Both the position numbers and the translations under genes were made by a program. The notes below the pieces were generated by a model. It did no database searches and was not told the DNA's origin. It saw nothing but the letters and a program-made list of their open reading frames with translations. This document shows positions 8,301-15,928 of a stretch of DNA of 64,000 bases, piece by piece. Every line of letters begins with the position of its first letter. The first letter of the stretch is position 1. This stretch comes from Variovorax sp. V213 (lineage in GTDB: Bacteria > Pseudomonadota > Gammaproteobacteria > Burkholderiales > Burkholderiaceae_C), in NCBI RefSeq assembly GCF_041154455.1, contig NZ_AP028664.1, positions 3,039,001 through 3,103,000 of the forward strand. The letters run 5' to 3'.

Positions 8301-10915
8301 TAGAAGTGTTCTGCGACGACATGGGCAGCGGCAAGCACGTGATGAATGGCAGTAAGCTGACCCTGGCCCTCGACGGACGTTGGGTGCGCTGCGGCGATTG
8401 CAAGTCGGTGCACCGACCCGTATCGACCATTCGCGAGTGCCTGGACTGCGGCCATTCCGCGACCGCGCCATTGGACCCGACGACGGATCCGGTGTTTCTC
8501 GCGCGCAAAGGACATTTCCGCAAGGCAGTGCTCGCGGCCCTCGGAGACAACCCAGAACCGCCGATTTCGATCATCGCCGCCGAGCACACGGCCCAACTGA
8601 ACACGGCGCAGGCGCAGGACGTTTTCTCAAAAGCGGAGGAGAACGAACTGCTGTTTCAGGACGTCGAGCTGCCGGAGGAAGACAAGCGCATGCCGCGCTC
8701 GGCCATCGACGTGTTGTCCAGCACCACGACGATGGAAGTAGGCATCGATATCGGCCAGCTCGCCGGCGTCGCCCTGCGCAACATGCCCCCGGCGCGAGCG
8801 AACTACCAGCAGCGCGCCGGGCGTGCCGGTCGCCGTGGCAGCGCGATCGCCACCGTCGTCGCGTACGGCGGATCCGACACCCACGACGAACACTTCTTCT
8901 CCAAGCCGGCCGACATGATCACCGGCCAGGTAGTCGATCCCACGCTGAACCTCGAGAACCCGGACATTGCCTGCCGGCACATCCGCGCGTTCCTGCTGCA
9001 AAGCTACCACCAGGCCAAACTGCCAGTCGTGTCCGGCACTCACGACCAAGACCTGTTCTCCGTGCTGGGAAAGGTGGAGGAATTCCAGAAGCCGCTGAGC
9101 GTGCTGAGCCGCGCGGACCTGGAGCGCTGGCTCAACGCCAACCGCGCGGGCCTGCGCGCGCGCATCGAAAAGTGGATCCCAAAGGAGCTGTCCGACAAGG
9201 ATCGCAATGAGCTGCTCGATGGCTTCGTGGCGGACTGCCTGAGCGCGATCGACATGGCGCTCTACCAGGTCGGCGACGCCGCGACGCCGCCGCCACCGCT
9301 GGATGACGAGACGCAATACCTCGAGGTCCAGGCGGAGGCTGGTGAGTCCCGTCCCGTCCAAGGCGCGCCCCGGGGATCCTTGTTGGACCGTCTGCTCTAT
9401 TGCGGCGTGCTGCCGCGCTACGCGTTTCCTACCGACGTCGCCACCTTCCACGTCTTCAACCGCGAAGCGTCGACCGATTTCCGGCCCGAGATGGCCTTCA
9501 CGCCCTCGCAGGGATTGACCGTCGCCCTGAGCCAGTACGCCCCAGGCAAGCAGGTCTGGATCGCGGGCAAGTGCTACACGTCCGGTGCGATCTACTCGCA
9601 GTCGTTCAAGGAAATGCGAAAGATGTGGGACACCCGGCGCCTGCATGTGGAATGCCGCGCCTGCGGCTACGCTTTCACAGAGATCCCAGGGCAGAACCTG
9701 CGCTATGGCGAGGTGCGACAGTGCCCGGCTTGTACCACACCGGCCTCGCTGGGGCCGGCGCGTTACTGGATCAGACCTGTCGGTTTCGCGCATCCGGTCG
9801 ACGTGCCGGAAGTCACCTCGCCCGAGGAGTTGCCCGATACCGCCTATGCGACCCGCGCCAAGCTCACCATGGACAGCCCGCCCGGCAACGAGACCACGCA
9901 CCTGTCGCCTCGCATTCGCTACGTCACCCGGCGTCACCGCCTGCTCGTGTCCAACACGGGACCCAAGCGGGTGGGCTATTCCTACTGCACCAAATGCGGC
10001 CGCATCGAGGCCAGTTCCAAGCTGCATGGCACGCTTGGCGGCCGGCACCAGAAACCTTTCCCGGACAAGACGCATCGCTATTGCCCGGGCGGCGCCACCG
10101 AAGACGAAGTGATCCTTGGCACCGACTTCATCACCGACGTTGCGCTCTTCACGTTCCGCCTGCCTCCAGAGATCAGGCTGCTGCCCACCGCCTCACTGAC
10201 GCACATCGTCTTGCGCACGCTGTGTGAAAGCCTGTCCCGTGCTGCCACCGAACTGCTCGGGATCGAGTCGGGTGAAGTCCTGGCGGAATACCGGCCGGCC
10301 TTGACGACCGATGGCACCGTGGGGCTGGAGGCGGAGATATTTCTCTACGACACGTTGTCCGGCGGCGCTGGGTACGCCACTGCGGCGGCGGCCAAGGGCA
10401 TATCGCTGTTCGAGGAGGCGTTGGCGCAAATGCGGGGTTGCAAGGGGAATTGCGACAGCTCGTGCTACCGCTGCCTGCGCGACTTCCGCAACCGCATCGA
10501 CCATGGCGCGATCGATCGGCATATCGGCATCGCCTTTCTGGAGTACCTGCTGAGCGGTTCCGTGCAGCCGTTCAACGACCGGCGTCTGCAACTGGCGGGA
10601 GAACTCCTGCGCGCCGATGTGCAGCGGCATGGGTTGGCGGGTTTCCAGCTCGCGGGGCCCATGCACTTCGCTTGCGAGGACGGACGGGTCGTGTCGGCGC
10701 CCCTTGTGGCCACCGACGGTGCCGGTACCGAGTACATCGTCGGCATCCGGAATCCGCTGGTGGAGGAACAAGGCCGCAGCGAGGAAATTACGCTGGCACC
10801 CGACGGAAGGCGGGCGATATTGATCGAGCCCAGCGAACTGCTGGTCCAGAAGAACCTGCCGAACGCGACCGCCTACGTGGTCGCCGAGCTTACGCGGGGG
10901 CAATCCGCGCCCTAG
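5345..10915 (+). CDS. druE: DruE, giant DEAH-box helicase with C-terminal DUF1998 (Druantia anti-phage defence)
   Basis: An 1856-residue superfamily 2 helicase. Visible motifs are the Walker A TGTGSGKTE (about residues 120-128), DEAH (348-351) and motif VI QQRAGRAGRRG (1155-1165). Cysteine pairs consistent with zinc fingers occur near 555-610 and around 1015-1040. The C-terminal DUF1998 signature starts at C1699 with CKGNCDSSCYRCLRDF. Length and architecture match DruE, the defining protein of Druantia systems, which are known to protect against phage by an unresolved mechanism. A GAAGGAAG Shine-Dalgarno precedes ATG 5345. It is the third gene of the operon starting at 1404. Its TAG stop overlaps the TAG of the opposing druA gene. 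DISARM DrmA/DrmB and the Dpd helicases are less likely, since a DUF4338 gene adjoins it. Confidence 0.85.
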   Translation: MPAHRTIHAAADELRAALTEYIEAQYHIADMGLIRQRQDLLLDVGVVHQTPYLESTPRYETGERFAQIEGLHPAAREVFELLAQPNAEGKPLFYDPPYLHQADAARRALASPWRNLVITTGTGSGKTESFLMPVMGKLAREAQGRPEAFARTSGMRAMILYPMNALVNDQLTRLRHIVADPRLVALFKQWCGRPPRFARYTSRTPYAGLRDKGKDQRRLKPIRDFYIDALQNARGDDPKKSAQAAKLIQDLKKRGKWPAKPDLEAWFEGPSRFWQNRDTGEFQRAVTLPDDSELLTRHEAQAWAPDLMVTNYSMLEYMMMRPLERSIFEQTKAWLAANPSESFLLILDEAHLYRGAGGAEVGLLLRRLRDRLDIPPERLQVVCATASFGDLDYAPQFASELTGVPADTFDVIKGKLKLKDGAATGDAAAAELLAGLAMQDFHSERHEDRQRAVAPLLRHLGVTQDADVAKNLHAALNPYPPLSLLVNETMRQSRPVGSLGAMVFPGVDRDVGDMAVTNLASLATFARLKTDEPSLLPCRVHNFFRGLRGLWVCMNPDCTEIDATQRGVAGKLYSQPMTQCACGSRVLELYTCRQCGTAYGRGYCENPESPTLVWNEPGARLRGPIGTVDELLALDMLLTPPAQSAAAEEAIYDLPTGRINAPRPVGPTRSVYLRPNRRPQPVAAGAPPPAQTEQPGAFDECPVCDRESWQGLSPVQDHETKGDQPFQVLLTRQLQIQPENAEPATVFAPLRGRKVLAFSDSRQVAARLAPNLQTYSARDSLRPLIMRGWQRLLRIPGLSLRLDDLYTAVLIAAAELRVRIKPELASGESFVQLGRITAKIDRLLASDADLMTECYELRGERAPETLLADILSTLRNGLLGLEPLALASLAERQDLTAAVHELPDFPGLATTPQEKVELVRAWMREWTTAGFNISAKMSLTKWYQSHPDKNAVIDSRTGEFARGFGKRLGSTQNKKFFKTKWLPTLLEVFCDDMGSGKHVMNGSKLTLALDGRWVRCGDCKSVHRPVSTIRECLDCGHSATAPLDPTTDPVFLARKGHFRKAVLAALGDNPEPPISIIAAEHTAQLNTAQAQDVFSKAEENELLFQDVELPEEDKRMPRSAIDVLSSTTTMEVGIDIGQLAGVALRNMPPARANYQQRAGRAGRRGSAIATVVAYGGSDTHDEHFFSKPADMITGQVVDPTLNLENPDIACRHIRAFLLQSYHQAKLPVVSGTHDQDLFSVLGKVEEFQKPLSVLSRADLERWLNANRAGLRARIEKWIPKELSDKDRNELLDGFVADCLSAIDMALYQVGDAATPPPPLDDETQYLEVQAEAGESRPVQGAPRGSLLDRLLYCGVLPRYAFPTDVATFHVFNREASTDFRPEMAFTPSQGLTVALSQYAPGKQVWIAGKCYTSGAIYSQSFKEMRKMWDTRRLHVECRACGYAFTEIPGQNLRYGEVRQCPACTTPASLGPARYWIRPVGFAHPVDVPEVTSPEELPDTAYATRAKLTMDSPPGNETTHLSPRIRYVTRRHRLLVSNTGPKRVGYSYCTKCGRIEASSKLHGTLGGRHQKPFPDKTHRYCPGGATEDEVILGTDFITDVALFTFRLPPEIRLLPTASLTHIVLRTLCESLSRAATELLGIESGEVLAEYRPALTTDGTVGLEAEIFLYDTLSGGAGYATAAAAKGISLFEEALAQMRGCKGNCDSSCYRCLRDFRNRIDHGAIDRHIGIAFLEYLLSGSVQPFNDRRLQLAGELLRADVQRHGLAGFQLAGPMHFACEDGRVVSAPLVATDGAGTEYIVGIRNPLVEEQGRSEEITLAPDGRRAILIEPSELLVQKNLPNATAYVVAELTRGQSAP

Positions 10916-12036
10916 TGGGCACGTATTTGCATCAGCGTCTGCTCGATCAGCTCCACGGCATTGCCCTGGTTCCAAGCCGGGAAACGTTCCGCGCGGGGTT
11001 GCGCCCAGCGCTCGCGCCAATAGCTGCCGAAGTCCTTCGGCGCGAGCCGCAGCGGCTTGCCGAATCCGCCGCCCGCCATGCCGGTTTCCAGATCGTCGAC
11101 GAGCCGAAAGAGAAAGACCTCGCGCTTGACGCCGTGCTGCAGCAGCGAGCCGGACAGGCCCAGTTTCTGCAAAACATTGGTGATGTTTTGCCAGCGCACC
11201 TTCGGCCCAGCGCCGAATCCACCATGGTTGTAGTCACCGGTCATCTCCAGGAAAGCGCGGATCTGGCCATAGAGATGCTCCAGATGCAGCGTACCGTAGC
11301 CCAGCGTGTAGCCAATGGGCTCGGCAAGCACACGATCGCCATGGCGCAACCGGTTGTACATCGAGCTGCGGCCGAAGGCGCTTGTGGTCGTCACAGCCGC
11401 AAGCGGTTGCCGGATGTCCTGGTCCAGCATCACGGTCCGCTTGGCTGCGTATTGACGCCAATACGCCTGACGCACGGGGTCGGTGGCGATCATGCCGGCG
11501 CACAATTTGCCTCCCAGAAGGAATGAGTACGGCGGCACCGCCCCCACCGCATAGGCGTCCATGGTGCAGTTCACCGAGTTGAGCTTGAGCTTCTCCGGGT
11601 AAGCAAACAGTTGGTCGCGGCAACTGAGATCGGCCGGCGGCGACTGCAGGCCGATGATGCCGATTACTGCACCGTGGTGGTCATCCCATACGACGAAGCG
11701 CAGGCGCCGGCCGTAGCCCTTGTTGTACGGCATTGACCAGAGCGCGCGCACGACCATGAACATTTCAGACCATTCGTTGTCGTCTGTGGCCAGGCGGAGC
11801 ACGGGTTTGATGTTGGCGGGGTTGATGTCCGTCCCCAGCCTGAAGCTGCGCCGGTGCTTGGCGAACAGCCGTTTCACGCGACGTGCGTCGACGCCCGGCT
11901 CCATATGCTTGGCCTGTCCGTGCAGCGCCCTCACATAATCCTTGTCCTGGTTCGCCATCGCCAGTTCAAATGACGAACATGCCTGCTCGATCGAGTCCCG
12001 CAAAGCGTCCCCCGCAGCCTTGATCTGGCGAGGCAT
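10912..12036 (-). CDS. druA: DruA, DUF4338 family Druantia protein
   Basis: The 374-residue product carries the DUF4338 hallmarks: LRFVVWDDHHGAVIGIIGL, a CRDQLFAY stretch, then MDAYAVGAVPPYSFLLGGKLCAG and TTTSAFGRSSMYNRL. This family is the DruA component of type I Druantia systems, essential for phage protection but without an agreed biochemical activity. ATG 12036 has AGGG 9 bases upstream; an in-frame GTG at 12099 would add a basic N-terminus but has no ribosome site. Unlike in standard loci, where druA leads the operon in the same direction, here it is inverted and converges on druE, the two stops sharing the palindrome CTAG (10912-10915). It is divergent from the PIN-like gene. Confidence 0.8.
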   Translation of the reverse strand: MPRQIKAAGDALRDSIEQACSSFELAMANQDKDYVRALHGQAKHMEPGVDARRVKRLFAKHRRSFRLGTDINPANIKPVLRLATDDNEWSEMFMVVRALWSMPYNKGYGRRLRFVVWDDHHGAVIGIIGLQSPPADLSCRDQLFAYPEKLKLNSVNCTMDAYAVGAVPPYSFLLGGKLCAGMIATDPVRQAYWRQYAAKRTVMLDQDIRQPLAAVTTTSAFGRSSMYNRLRHGDRVLAEPIGYTLGYGTLHLEHLYGQIRAFLEMTGDYNHGGFGAGPKVRWQNITNVLQKLGLSGSLLQHGVKREVFLFRLVDDLETGMAGGGFGKPLRLAPKDFGSYWRERWAQPRAERFPAWNQGNAVELIEQTLMQIRAH

Positions 12037-12226
12037 GTAAATGACCCTGCCATTCGGCTTGGGTTGGGATCTGGATTTCTTATGGGGGGTGGTAGACACG
12101 ATATTGGGATGCTTTACCCGTATTGTGGCTGTTCATGTGCGAATCCCCCAAGGTAGGGCAGCGAGCCCTGTCGCATCGATGCCCGACCGATCCGAGGACT
12201 GCACCTTCGCGTGGGATAGTTCGCCA

Positions 12227-13195
12227 ATGAAGATCCTTCTGGATACCAATGTCTGGCGCTACATCGTCGATACGGGTGCCTTGCCCCGCCTGCAGCAGGC
12301 CGCACGTAAATCGCGCCATAAAGTCGTAGTCGCGCCGGCCGTGGTCTACGAAGCCTTGCGAACCGGGGACAGATCTGTGCGAACCGCCCTAGTCCGCGCG
12401 CTGGCGCTGCCGGACTGGACGCGCCTCATGCCCGAGGCTTATTCGGAGGCGATGGAGGTCCGGGACGAGGTGTTCCGCGTGCGACCTCAATGGCAGCGGG
12501 CGCCCGCCGACACGACACTGCAGCGCCGACTTCAATTCGACTGGAAACGTTCGCGAAACGGTTTCTGGCACCGAGTTGTGCACGCGATGGACCGCGAGGC
12601 TTCCAACGTGGCACAGACTAACCTGCTCGACTTGGCGCGGGCGGACACGCGGAAAATCCGGGAGGATGCCAAGCAGCTTCCTCGAAGCATGCAGGACTTC
12701 AAACTTACAGAACTTCGTGCCCAACCGCTCGGCCCGATGCAGGGATGGGATGGAGATTGGCTCGACATGTGGCGCATCCAGGCGTTGGCCTGTTGGCTTA
12801 CTGCCTTAGCGGACGCGCACCATCCTTATGAACAGTGGATTGGCGGCGAGGTCATCATGAACTTTTTGGGCGTTCAGTCGTCGGACCTGGTCAAGTTCTG
12901 GTTTTACGACGTGTCCACCGAGCGCATGCCACGGCAATGGTTGCGCACCGCCATCGGGTTCCAGCAACGTTTTCACAAGGTCACCGACGGCACCCCCGCG
13001 GACGCACAGCTTGGCACATACTTGGTCGAGGTGGACCTGCTGCTGTCCGCTGACAAGAATTTGGTGCGGATCGCGCAGCGATGCCACCGTGAAGCGCCCT
13101 TTCCCGTCGCTGACGCTCAACTGGTTCCAGCGAATGACGCGCTGGAGGCCGTCCTGACTGCGCTGCGAACCGGCACCGTCGCACAGCGCGGCTGA
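12227..13195 (+). CDS. PIN-domain ribonuclease-like protein with a large internal insertion
   Basis: ATG 12227 opens MKILLDTNVWRYIVD, the first PIN strand with acidic D6 and N8. PAVVYEALR supplies the conserved glutamate near residue 46, and VDLLLSADKNLVRIA near residues 275-290 supplies the distal acidic cluster. A normal PIN domain is about 130 residues; here roughly 200 residues (tryptophan-rich, mostly helical) separate the second and third acidic motifs. PIN domains are Mg-dependent RNases, often toxins. It is divergently transcribed from druA across about 190 bases. It could be a toxin-like effector of the Druantia region or an independent defence gene; no antitoxin-like partner overlaps it. 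Confidence 0.7.
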   Translation: MKILLDTNVWRYIVDTGALPRLQQAARKSRHKVVVAPAVVYEALRTGDRSVRTALVRALALPDWTRLMPEAYSEAMEVRDEVFRVRPQWQRAPADTTLQRRLQFDWKRSRNGFWHRVVHAMDREASNVAQTNLLDLARADTRKIREDAKQLPRSMQDFKLTELRAQPLGPMQGWDGDWLDMWRIQALACWLTALADAHHPYEQWIGGEVIMNFLGVQSSDLVKFWFYDVSTERMPRQWLRTAIGFQQRFHKVTDGTPADAQLGTYLVEVDLLLSADKNLVRIAQRCHREAPFPVADAQLVPANDALEAVLTALRTGTVAQRG

Positions 13196-13434
13196 CTTGA
13201 TAGCGATCCGGACGTGATGGCCCTCTGCTCTACGCAAACCGGAGCCGTGCCGGCACCGTCTCAAAAGTCCGGGCTCGGCAACTGCCTCGTAGAAAAAGTC
13301 CGACTTCAAACAGACCTTCTCGATGTGCTTCACGAAGGACAAGCGAGGTGCTTCAAGCGGCCGACCATAATCGTCAGCAGCAGTCCGCAGTTTGAACCAG
13401 CCGTCGAGGCTAGAACACGCGCAAGAGTTGATGC

Positions 13435-14094
13435 ATGGACATTGAAAAAATACTCCGCCGATCCGACGAACTCGACGACACGATCGTCAAGCTTCTGGAC
13501 TTGGACCATTACCCCGAGTGCGGAGATGATGCCCTGCGGATGGACCTCAGCGTCACCGCAGCTTCACTTTCAATCGACCACGCCCGGGCGCTGCGGCTTC
13601 TGGTCGCTGGCGGCTTCGTGTCGTCAGCCGCCCCACTCATGCGGCTGCAGTTTGAGGCGACAACCCGTTCGGCTTGGGTACTGTTTGCCGCCACCGAAGG
13701 ACACGTCGCGCTCGCCGCTGCCCCGCTTACCGCTGAAGCGGACGAAGCAGCGCGGAAGTTGCCGGCAGCAAGGGAGATGATCAAGCAACTTCGGAATGCC
13801 GCAGCCACCCTGCCACCCGCTGCAGCGCCCGCTGCGATGCTGGGTCGATTCGAGGATATGCAGCGCCACGCTTTGAACTCGTTCGTTCATGGTGGCATTC
13901 ACGCGCTACGGCGTCACAAGGACGGCTTCCCAGTGCAACTCGTGCACCAGTTGGTCGAATGTTCGAACGGCCTCGTCACGATCAGCGCCATGATCTTGGC
14001 CATCCTCACCGGAGATCGCGTCTTGATGGCCCGCATGAACCGGGTGCACCTTGGCTTTGAGGACTGCTTGACGCCGCTGCTGCCGTCCTACTGA
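13435..14094 (+). CDS. Small helical protein, DUF6988-like
   Basis: The 219-residue product is soluble and predominantly alpha-helical, starting MDIEKILRRSDELDDTIVKLL. The central SAAPLMRLQFEATTRSAWVLFA and later NSFVHGGIHALRRH segments resemble DUF5677/DUF6988-type proteins, which often sit as orphan genes in genomic islands. The NSFVHGG motif near residue 145 is the most distinctive. No enzymatic assignment is possible. It is monocistronic, flanked by about 240 empty bases upstream and by a hairpin (14106-14138) downstream. The surrounding gap 13196-13434 shows no convincing gene. Confidence 0.6.
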   Translation: MDIEKILRRSDELDDTIVKLLDLDHYPECGDDALRMDLSVTAASLSIDHARALRLLVAGGFVSSAAPLMRLQFEATTRSAWVLFAATEGHVALAAAPLTAEADEAARKLPAAREMIKQLRNAAATLPPAAAPAAMLGRFEDMQRHALNSFVHGGIHALRRHKDGFPVQLVHQLVECSNGLVTISAMILAILTGDRVLMARMNRVHLGFEDCLTPLLPSY

Positions 14095-14105
14095 CGCCGT
14101 GAGTT

Positions 14106-14138
14106 GCGTCGCTTCGAGTGAACGCGCGAAGGCGACGC
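14106..14138 (+). terminator. Hairpin after the DUF6988-like gene, possible terminator
   Basis: GCGTCGC (14106-14112) pairs with GCGACGC (14132-14138), and the inner TTCG/CGAAG extends the stem with one bulge. There is no T-run after it, so Rho-independent termination is not assured. Confidence 0.35.
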
Positions 14139-14207
14139 ATTACCCAGCTATGCAGGGATCTCAGATCCGTGAAGCCCAATCAGCGCCAGCTATGATGATC
14201 GCAGTCC

Positions 14208-15350
14208 ATGGCCATTGATCTTCGCTTGCTAGGCAGCAAGCTCGCGAAGTACCGCGGGCAGTTGCAAGAGTCCCTCCTTGATGTCGCTGCATCGACAGGA
14301 ATTGACACGGCCCGGCTCACCCAAATCGAAGGTGGTCAAACCGAACCGACTGGCGATGAGATCTTGATCCTTGCGGACCACTATCGCTGCGACTTCAAGT
14401 TCTTCATCTCCAACGAACAAGTCGCGCCTTTCGAACAGACTGAGACGCTCTACCGCGCGCATGGCTCCGACTTCTCCAAGGAGGATCGACGGGCGGTTCA
14501 GGACTTCCTCTATCTCTGTGAAACCGAAGACTTCTTGATGCGGGAGATGGGTCGTGCGCCTGGTTCTTTCACTTTTTCACCCACCGGCGGCTACTTCAAA
14601 GGACACGCCGAAGACGCGGCAGCTCGGCTGCGATCGGCGATGGGCCATGCGGACAACGCTGTGCCCCGAGACGTGTACGCCGAGTTCCGAAGCGTCGGGG
14701 TACATGTGTTCCGGCGAAAACTTGGCAACTCGAACATCTCGGGGCTGTTCATCGCACACCCGGTTGCGGGCAAGTGCGCCCTGGTGAACTACAGCGAAGA
14801 CATCTACCGGCAGCGATTCAGCGCGGCACACGAAATGGCCCACGCAATCTTCGACGCCGACATAGGAGTCAGCGTTAGCTTCGAGCGGGCTGATGCCTCC
14901 GATCTCGTCGAAACTCGTGCAAACCGGTTTGCCTCCTGCTACCTCTTGCCTCCGGCCTTCCTTTCGAAACTTCCCAACCCCAACGGATGGAGCGATTCCG
15001 ATGCGATCGGCTGGGCCAACAAACTACGGGTGAGTTGCGTGGCGTTGGCCAACGCGTTGCGCGGGGCCAAGCTTGCCGATCAAGCCACCTCTGCTCGGAT
15101 CTCCCGACTCCGCATCCCTCGGACCATCAAAATGGACCCGGAGCTTCCCGATTCGCTCAATCCTCTGCAGCGGTCACGCAAGGAGCAGTTGCTGGAGCGC
15201 GGCCTCTCAGACCACTACGTCGAGCTCTGCTTTGAAGCCCAGAACTCGGGTGTGATCAGCCAGGGGCGGCTTGCCGAGGCACTGCTGTGCAGCCAAGCAG
15301 AATTGCTTGAGATGGCTAAGCTCTACAGCCGGACGCTCCATGGCCATTGA
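14208..15350 (+). CDS. XRE-family HTH fused to ImmA/IrrE zinc metallopeptidase
   Basis: Residues about 8-65 form a Cro/C1-type helix-turn-helix (LAKYRGQLQESLLDVAAST, then ARLTQIEGGQTEPTGDEIL). The ImmA/IrrE peptidase domain follows, with an intact HExxH zinc motif HEMAH at residues 208-212 and a further ETRANRFASCYLLP motif that supplies the third ligand region. Family members cleave or act on a partner repressor and often pair with toxins or regulate mobile elements. The stop overlaps the start of the next PIN-type gene by 11 bases (15340-15350), so the two form a translationally coupled pair. Known Xre-COG2856 plus PIN/DUF4411-like gene pairs are candidate toxin-antitoxin modules. Confidence 0.85.
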   Translation: MAIDLRLLGSKLAKYRGQLQESLLDVAASTGIDTARLTQIEGGQTEPTGDEILILADHYRCDFKFFISNEQVAPFEQTETLYRAHGSDFSKEDRRAVQDFLYLCETEDFLMREMGRAPGSFTFSPTGGYFKGHAEDAAARLRSAMGHADNAVPRDVYAEFRSVGVHVFRRKLGNSNISGLFIAHPVAGKCALVNYSEDIYRQRFSAAHEMAHAIFDADIGVSVSFERADASDLVETRANRFASCYLLPPAFLSKLPNPNGWSDSDAIGWANKLRVSCVALANALRGAKLADQATSARISRLRIPRTIKMDPELPDSLNPLQRSRKEQLLERGLSDHYVELCFEAQNSGVISQGRLAEALLCSQAELLEMAKLYSRTLHGH

Positions 15351-15921
15351 CCCCTCCAAATTCCATCTGATCAACGTCGCCGACACATGCTCTGTGTGGA
15401 ACATTTTGTCCTCGCCCCGGTTGAACGCCGCGGCCAGGGAGGCTCGATGCGATTTCTGCGTGACCAGCTTCGTCCAATATGAGTGCCTGATCAAACCGCG
15501 CAAGTCGATCCTGCCAAGCGAGCAGACATTGATGGATCGACTGAAGGCCGAGCAGAGGCGCGGTGCTTTCCAGGCCCAGTCGTGCAGCATCGAGGACCTT
15601 CAAGCCATCGAGATCTTGGAGAAGCGTAAGAACCTAGGCAAAGGCGAACTGTCCTCAATCGCCTTCGCCATGAAGATTCGCCAAGGGTTCATCACCGACG
15701 ACCGAAAGGCCTCCCAGTTGGCGAAGGACTCAGGCCACTCACACGCGCAAACGACTCCGCACCTGTTTTCTTGGCTCATTTTCACTGGCAGGCTGGGTGA
15801 CGGCGATAAGGACACCGTCATCGCTCAGCACGTGGACGCGGGACGACACATCGCTCGGCATCTGCAGTCCGCCTATGAGATGGCTCTGCAATGCAGGCTC
15901 AACTCGACAGTTCGGCCTTGA
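15340..15921 (+). CDS. PIN-like (DUF4411-type) nuclease, partner of the XRE-ImmA protein
   Basis: The 193-residue product has the PIN acidic pattern: INVADTCSVWNIL (Asp near residue 12), LGKGELSSIAFAM (conserved Glu of the second motif) and GFITDDRKASQLA (distal Asp pair). This layout predicts a metal-dependent RNase. The ATG at 15340 lies inside the last codons of the XRE-ImmA gene. That overlap suggests fixed stoichiometry, with the XRE-ImmA protein as antitoxin or regulator and this as toxin or effector. The next gene begins only 7 bases after its stop. Confidence 0.75.
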   Translation: MAIDPSKFHLINVADTCSVWNILSSPRLNAAAREARCDFCVTSFVQYECLIKPRKSILPSEQTLMDRLKAEQRRGAFQAQSCSIEDLQAIEILEKRKNLGKGELSSIAFAMKIRQGFITDDRKASQLAKDSGHSHAQTTPHLFSWLIFTGRLGDGDKDTVIAQHVDAGRHIARHLQSAYEMALQCRLNSTVRP

Positions 15922-15928
15922 CGCACGC

